Assembly: GCF_022539505.1 (NCBI RefSeq)
Contig: NC_061514.1
Location: 42,334,869-42,398,868 of the forward strand
Source: Lolium rigidum
Taxonomy: Eukaryota > Streptophyta > Magnoliopsida > Poales > Poaceae
Direction of reading: 5' to 3'
Length of the DNA stretch: 64,000 nt
Position numbers and translations under genes: made by a program. Below are positions 57,982 to 64,000 of this stretch, piece by piece (position 1 is the stretch's first letter; every line of letters begins with the position of its first letter). The notes under the pieces were generated by a model that saw nothing but the letters and a program-made list of their open reading frames with translations, ran no database searches and was not told where the DNA came from.

Positions 57982-59124
57982 TAATATAACAGATTTATTT
58001 TCAAATGCCTTTGCTAATTCACTGTTATTTTCCAATAAAATTATAAAATGGTTCCACAAGCTAAGGCAAATGTATATGATTATACCCTACTGTGATAGAA
58101 ATGGTTTAAATGTCTAAATAGCAATGACGGGACAGAGTAACTGGAGTACAGAAAAACAAAACAAAACAAAAATCAGTTGAACTGTCAAAAAGAAAGTACA
58201 AGACATAGTGAAGTTTCATTCTGATCTATCAGACGAAACTTACCTGAATTTGCAATTTGCAAGACTGGATGTAAGGCCAACAACATGCTCTGCTACTTCA
58301 GCTTCATCTAAGCATTGCCTTGAGTGAACTCTAGCATAGTGTGTTACTAATTTGCAGAAAACCTACAAAAGAGAAATCCATTACACATTCTAGAAAAAGA
58401 GAAATTCATTAAAAATTTGATAGAGTTGAGAACAGACCTCTTCCACTGGCGGGCGTTTCCAACTATTAGAACAGGATGGGTTCCTATACTGAGTTCGCTC
58501 ACTAACACGCCAAAAAAAAGATAGGATGTTTTAGCATTCTTAAATAGCAAAATATGAGTACATTTTGAACTCCTTAAAAGTGAATGCAGGAATATTTCCA
58601 AACTGTTAGTCAGAGTGCAAGTCAGTTTTTCCACTTTTCCTGGCCATTCTTGCATAATTTTCCAGGCATTGCTAGTTATGATTTACATAATAAACAGGAC
58701 AAAAGACCATCACAGTGAATAATGAAGCGATGAGTGGCATGTAACGGCAGTCCTAAAATCTCCGCTGTACATTCGTCAGGTGAACATAAAACAATAAAGT
58801 CTAGGAAAAATTATCATGCCAAAGCTAGAAATAATGTTGTCAGCTACTTATTAGTGCATGAAAAACAAGGGATTTCATAGGTGCACATAAGACATAAAAG
58901 ATCAACAAAAAACAGCAGAATAAGGTAACATAGATTTGAGGAACAAACCATTTATTTATATAGTTCATCAATTTATTAGTGACGTAGCAAATAGTGAATG
59001 TTGGATAGCGACTTTGTACTTCGCGAACATGATCAACGAAGAATCCACTGCTGATAAGATCACAGAATTCCTCAGCTTGGAGCACAAACAGAATATATGG
59101 CACTTCAGACACTGAAGCTGGATC

Positions 59125-59783
59125 CTGCACAAATGTCACTTAAGAATTCGGATAAATACGAGGGCACGCTGCTGACTATGCAGAAAGCTATGCTACTTTA
59201 CAATATTTATGGTATCATTATAGATTAACAATTATAAGTTTTTAGGACACAGTACCTTTGATCTATATCTACTGCAATTTTGTGCCATAATGATATCTTT
59301 TTCATCCCATGGAACATTAACAGAAATGACACACCTAGAAAGTGTTTTGACTTACGTTCTACTTTACACAGCAGGGAATGAGTATGGGTCTTTCTTTTAT
59401 ATTATGGCATACCTACATATAACTTGAACATTCGATGAGTAACACCTAGCTAAGGCCAAAAAAATTCCTCCAACAAGACAAATGGTATGTTTATTTGTAA
59501 ATTTTCAAGGATTTGGTCCACAACAAGACCCTATGGAATAAAGAAATTCTGGAGAAAAATGGAGGATTGCAATGCTAAGGAAAAAAATTGTATTCTTGCT
59601 CTTTGGATCATAGCATTACATCAAAGGAATTTCATAGAATAGGGTTTTTTCCCAAAGAATTTCGGAGGAAACCAAACATGAGGTCTATCCTGGTGGAGAG
59701 TTTACTTTGAGAGTTTGCAGTATCCACTATCCAAATGCCTCTACGCAACAATTATTGTAGTTCGGTTTCATATAAGATTCAAA
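59125..59783. other. Former upstream intron/spacer of the truncated EME1 copy
   Basis: AT-rich sequence. No trace of EME1 exons 1-5 is seen between the last exon and the TRIM element. No ORF is supported. Confidence 0.6.
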
Positions 59784-60324
59784 TGTTAGCACTAATCTTG
59801 AAGTTTGTTAGCTAGAGGCTGTTTGCATGTGTACGTGCGCGTGTGGGTGCGGCCAGGTCGTGTGCTGTTTACAGATATTCTAGGAGAAGAACAAGTCTGC
59901 TAGCTGTTGGTGGCTTAGTGCATGGATAAGCATAGATTTAGTTAGTGGCTCCTGATCGCATGCGTGGAGTTAGTGGCTCCTGGTCGTGTGCGTAGCAGCC
60001 GGCCGGGTTGTTGCCTGGCGTCAGCAGCTATTTATATCTTGTATGCATCGAGTGTAGAAGTGTGGGGCAAATAGAGAAGATGTAGTCTCCGATAGGTTTA
60101 GTGGCCGGCAGGCAGGTCGCCGTGGAGGACCGCCGGGGCTGCCGAGGTGTGTGTTGGAGTGTGTCTCTCTATTTGTAATAGCCAGCTGAAAATGAAAAAG
60201 ACTAGGGCGTTGGTGCGCCCGTGGCGGCGTTCGTGCGCCGGCAAGAATTCTGTGTTGTGTCCCTTTCTTCTACCTCTGTCCGTGAGCAGTGAGAGAGAGA
60301 GTGCAGCCTCGGGCTGCACCAACA
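59784..60324 (+). repeat. TRIM 5' LTR
   Basis: TGTTAGCACTAATCTTGAAG ... GGGCTGCACCAACA, 541 bp. A possible poly(A) signal region AAAATGAAAAAG is near 60190. Confidence 0.93.
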
Positions 60325-60326
60325 TT

Positions 60327-60339
60327 TGGTATCAGAGCC
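60327..60339 (+). other. TRIM primer-binding site, initiator-Met tRNA type
   Basis: TGGTATCAGAGCC, two bases after the LTR end, the common plant LTR-element primer site. Confidence 0.92.
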
Positions 60340-60839
60340 TCGTGGCGCGGCGAGTCTGCGGTGAGCACGGCGGCAACCGCGTGCGTGCGGCGGATGCCGC
60401 GGAGGCGCTACACGGCGGCGTGGAGGCTACGACAGCCATGGCGGTCAGGGAGCGGCGACCGTGGAGGTGCAGCTGCGCGTAGAGGCGCGTGGTTGACGTC
60501 GGGTGGAGGCGTTCGTCGCTGAGGCGTATGTCGCCGTTGTGCTCGAGTTCGTGCTCGAGTTCGGCTACATCCTTCGGTGTTTGTCGCTGGAGGCTGTCCG
60601 GCGTGTGTCGCGAGGAAGAAGATGGTTGCTGCGACAGCGTGTGGCGCTGTCCCAGGTCAGCTTTGCGTTGGTGGCGCGCGAGTCCGTGCTTGCGTTCGTG
60701 TCCACCATGTTTCTCAGGTCTCGCGGAGGAGCAGGCTGCTCACGAACGAGGAAAAACGGGTCGCCAAGGCGTTCGTGCGCGGGGCGATCGTGAAGAAGAC
60801 GACGACAATGACTAGCCGATTCATGATTAGGAGGGAAAA

Positions 60840-61380
60840 TGTTAGCACTAATCTTGAAGTTTGTTAGCTAGAGGCTGTTTGCATGTGTACGTGCGCGTGT
60901 GGGTGCGGCCAGGTCGTGTGCTGTTTACAGATATTCTAGGAGAAGAACAAGTCTGCTAGCTGTTGGTGGCTTAGTGCATGGATAAGCATAGATTTAGTTA
61001 GTGGCTCCTGATCGCAAGCGTGGAGTTAGTGGCTCCTGGTCGTGTGCGTAGCAGCCGGCCGGGTTGTTGCATGGCGTCAGCAGCTATTTATATCTTGTAT
61101 GCATCGAGTGTAGAAGTGTGGGGCAAATAGAGAAGATGTAGTCTCCGATAGGTTTAGTGGCCGGCAGGCAGGTCGCCGTGGAGGACCGCCGGGGCTGCCG
61201 AGGTGTGTGTTGGAGTGTCTCTCTCTATTTGTAATAGCCAGCTGAAAATGAAAAAGACTAGAGCGTTGGTGCGCCCGTGGCAGCGTTCGTGCGCCGGCAA
61301 GAATTTTGTGTTGTGTCCCTTTCTTCTACCTCTGTCCGTGAGCAGTGAGAGAGAGAGTGCAGCCTCGGGCTGCACCAACA
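60840..61380 (+). repeat. TRIM 3' LTR
   Basis: Pair of 59784-60324, same length. Differences seen are single substitutions (for example GCATGCGTGG versus GCAAGCGTGG). Confidence 0.93.
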
Positions 61381-61449
61381 TCAAAAAGGCCCAATCATGT
61401 GTTCTTCCTATTGCTGCGTTCCAAAACATGCCTATGTTGATAACGTATA

Positions 61450-64000
61450 TCTCTACTACTTAAAAAACACGAATGTGTTCCGTCGTCAATGGTACGTCGT
61501 GTCGCTTCATCAATATGTCCTCGACAACCATCCCACTGCGCCGACACATGGGCCCCCCAAGGCCCAGTGCTAATCAGCTGAAATCTCTCCGCTAATTCTT
61601 CTTTCCGGTACACACCTCACAAATGTAGCGGAGCCCCAAGATCCTGTACCGCCCGCTACGGGCCATGGGCGTTGTCACTGGCACCACCAACAACATCGCT
61701 GCTTCCGGCCTCGGTCTCGTGCTCGTCGGTCGGACAAGCTCGTCGCCGTATCAGCATTGGGTCGCCGAAAGTCTTTGAGCGGAGGACAAGTTCCGCGCGC
61801 GCGTGATGTCGATGGTGGCTCGCTAGATCAAGGAACCTAGGTGGGGGAGCAAGTCACGATGAGGCGAAGCCGTTAGGAGGAGAGCATTGCCGGCGGTAGG
61901 TGATGGCGGCCAGAGCGAGAACAAAGCGCCACCCGCACTCCTGCACTCTGAAGACGACCACGAGCTATGCTACTCTTCTTATAATACGACGCTCCTTTTC
62001 ACTCCCCAGTTCAATCATTTTATAGTCCTCTGCCTTCTCAATTTCTTGGTGTAAGGGAATGCACTCAAGGTGTTTGACGATTTGCTAAGCTTTAACCCGA
62101 GATCGACTTTGGGTCTTCTTCCCCTTTTGATTTTGTCTGCACGGCCAGGACGGACGCGTCTATCCCTGGCCTCAGATCCTACCTTTGGAGTCTTGAGCTT
62201 ATACTTCCCCTACTTCCGGCGTCGTCCTATGTGGAGCATCTTGAGGGTCCGCTCTGCTGCTGGAGCACCATGGTGGATGCTCCTTTCGCTCCATGGTGCC
62301 TGCTCCTTCGTCATCGTTCCTGCCGCTCTGATGCGGCCTCGCGAAAAGTTCGTGCGAGTAATGACTGCTGGCAGCGGCTTGTGTTGCGCAATAGTCTGAT
62401 GCGTTGAAACCAAGCTAGGTGTGGTGCTGCGGTAGATTCCTGCATACTGAAGATGGGGCTTTTCACTCCTCATTTTCCCACTCAGACTACTGCTGATTTG
62501 AGTAATGCGCATCTTTTGATAGTCAAGACAACAGGTAGGCGGAGGCCACCGTGCAGCACTGTGTTTATCTTGTGCGAGCCCCACAACATCGCCCAGGTCT
62601 GCTACAAAAATCTTGCTATGCACAAGTATGCCGATGCTCTCAAGTCAGGTTAGTTCGTATAATTGTTTTAGATAACCAACCTTGTTGCTAACTGAAGAGT
62701 TATGTTCTTCATTAGCGAAATTTCCTACCATTGGAGTATGTATTAATGTGATACACACTAAATGATGAAGGATTGATGTTGTTGTATTGTTTCTTTTAGC
62801 TAGCCCTAACACATCAGGAGAATGGAAGAATTAAGCTTGGCATTTTGTAGCAATCACTGTGAAGAAGACAAGAAACATAATACGCCTCTTATGTACAAGT
62901 TGTCCTTATTCTTGTTCTATAATGCTTGATTCCTTATTCAGTTCTGATAGAGCGTTGGGAGCGAGCGACATCACTGTACCCAAGCCTCATCGCCCAGAAG
63001 AATGCGGACTTGGAAGCCGGTGCCATCCCATACCGGCTGAAATCCATGGCCATGTTGTGCATGTCAACGCCTCTTTGACCTTTTGCGAGTAACTTATGTG
63101 TTTGTCATCTCTGCTAGCAAATTGCATCATCTTTCTTGTTCTTACAGACCGATTAATCTACTGTTTCCATGAGCTAAATATATGCAAATCAGCACAACCA
63201 TTACGCGACTTGCAAGAATTGGCGTGATTGTTTGTTCTGATTTTGGATCATTACGTAATGCTATTCGTTAGAACATTTTAATTATGTAAAAAATCCATTT
63301 GCAAATCATAGTATATTTATGTGATTGTCATAAGACTGCCGGTTACAACTTCACGTGTTCAACTTCTGATAAACTACAATCTGAAAACAGTTAGACAATG
63401 CTCTAAAAAATTGAGAAGTCTTACCTTACAATGTGTACCAAACTTGTCTAATAATGGATGGTTAGTTGGCCACTCTTGTGAGCCTGGAGATTTTCAGCAA
63501 TGGTTGTGACGGTAGATCATCGGGGTGGATTCCACCTTTTAGCTATGTTCCGCTCAAGTAAATTTGGTACCCTGATGTGACAATTTTTCTAATATACAGA
63601 CACAGTATAGTCTTTACTTTTTTGCAGTCACTCTGTATGAGCAACTTAATCGCTGCATAACCGCATCTGGTAAGTGGCTTCTAAGCAGATGGATATGCCA
63701 TCTGCTAAAGGATTTAAATGCTATAAATAGAAGGCTTGACATTGTTGAGGGCGGGGTAAGCTCTATTAAGCTTCAATTGAGTTGTTTCTGCACTCGATTT
63801 GTCGGGTAGGTACTCACGTTTTTTTGTTTCTGCACTCGATTTGTTTAATCTGAATGTGATGGTTGTTCATGTCAAGCTGGAGGTGGAAGTCGTGTCATGC
63901 AGCAGGGTTTAAATGTAGCGAGCTCGGCCAGTGCCTGTTCGACGACAAATTCAGATATCTCTTGTTCTTTTTTCTCTAACTGAGCTTGTCTTTCTATGTT
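61450..64000 (+). mobile_element. Possible Helitron with gene fragments (5' end only, 3' end not found)
   Basis: TCTCTACTACTTAAAAA at 61450, preceded by A, is the usual form of grass Helitron 5' ends. What follows is a patchwork of GC-rich coding-like pieces and AT-rich sequence: 61630-61770 (reductase-like), 62453-62650 (an open frame with CEPHNIAQVCYKN), and 62950-63080 (ERWERATSLYPSLIAQKN in one frame). I do not recognise the last two. No CTRR end with a hairpin was identified, so the extent is arbitrary. No RepHel frame is visible. Confidence 0.4.
61630..61770 (+). pseudogene. Fragment resembling a short-chain dehydrogenase / 3-ketoacyl-CoA reductase N-terminus
   Basis: Across a one-base frame change the sequence reads YGPWA and then VVTGTTNN...GLGLVLVGR, the pattern of the nucleotide-binding start of plant 3-ketoacyl-CoA reductases (YGPWAVVTG, then LVLVGR). 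The glycine-rich loop is damaged and the similarity ends by about 61750, so this would be a captured, non-functional piece. Confidence 0.4.

Larger units (their letters stand above)
56082..59124 (-). pseudogene. Truncated EME1 copy (exons 6-11 only)
   Basis: Six exons match EME1 exons 6-11 in order, phase and nearly in length: 59124-58949, 58501-58438, 58362-58244, 57240-57151, 56435-56321, 56231-56082. All splice sites are GT-AG and all frames are open to the TAA at 56082-56084. Landmarks: VPYILFVLQAEEFCDLISS, VAEHVVGLTSSLANCKF, AIPKVQPRFALAIWKKY. In the exon-10 part about 80% of residues match EME1. Exons 1-5, and so the start codon, disordered N-terminus and first part of the nuclease-like domain, are absent. 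A truncated transcript remains possible, but a normal EME1 protein is not. Confidence 0.88.
59784..61380 (+). mobile_element. Intact TRIM/SMART-like non-autonomous LTR retrotransposon (1,597 bp)
   Basis: Two 541-bp LTRs (59784-60324 and 60840-61380) surround a 515-bp interior. Target duplication TCAAA lies at 59779-59783 and 61381-61385. The interior starts with an initiator-Met tRNA primer site (60327-60339) and ends with the purine tract AGGAGGGAAAA. Interior frames are GC-rich and carry no gag or pol motif. The LTRs differ by only a few substitutions, so insertion is recent. Confidence 0.93.

Noticed and set aside
60147..60867. Frames of about 100 residues in the TRIM element
   Set aside because: They straddle the LTR and primer site and have no gag or pol motifs.

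Overview
The window comes from a plant nuclear genome, almost certainly a cool-season grass (Pooideae, with Triticeae such as wheat, rye, barley or Aegilops favoured). The reasons are Athila-type Ty3 elements whose LTRs start TGATACGTC, several CTCCCTCCGT-type Stowaway MITEs, GC-rich first exons, and single-copy genes with short exons in long introns.

Region 1, about 1-39875, is a stack of nested LTR retrotransposons with no host gene. A truncated minus-strand Ty3 element (E1, 1-5659) carries an antisense spliced gene, as Tat-lineage elements do. It is joined by a deletion breakpoint to a plus-strand Athila-like autonomous element (E2, 5660-33917) with a decayed gag-pol. E2 sits in the 5' LTR of a non-autonomous element (E3, 33918-39875). 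E2 in turn contains a minus-strand non-autonomous element (E-minus, 12544-31666, TSD ATGTG). E-minus has a sister copy (E-plus, 13704-20461, TSD GGGGG) inside its own LTR, and a giant solo LTR (22475-28483, TSD TCCAA) inside its body. E-plus, E-minus and E3 share a roughly 230-250 residue open frame of unknown function and a tRNA-Asp primer site. Their untranslated 3' region resembles that of E2, so they look like passengers of an E2-type helper.

Region 2, about 39876-59124, is a gene island. It holds an INO80 complex subunit C (Ies6) gene (+, 40725-44910, 3 exons), a chlorophyllase gene (-, 45455-46637, 3 exons) and an EME1/MMS4 gene, the partner of the MUS81 nuclease (-, 49778-55236, 11 exons). 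Just upstream of EME1 lies a second copy in the same orientation that keeps only exons 6-11 (56082-59124). Introns and spacers carry small transposons: Stowaway and Tourist MITEs, a hAT element, a retroposon with a 16-bp target duplication, and tandem repeats.

Region 3, about 59125-64000, has an intact 1.6-kb TRIM/SMART-like LTR element (59784-61380, TSD TCAAA). It is followed by a possible Helitron 5' end (61450) with gene-fragment-like sequence.

The three host genes have no evident functional link (chromatin remodelling, chlorophyll breakdown, recombination). The retrotransposon part reads as a helper/passenger system. A data-quality signal also runs through it: paired LTRs differ repeatedly at CTG/CAG sites (CTG versus CTCG, CAG versus CGAG), which may be methylation-linked sequencing error.
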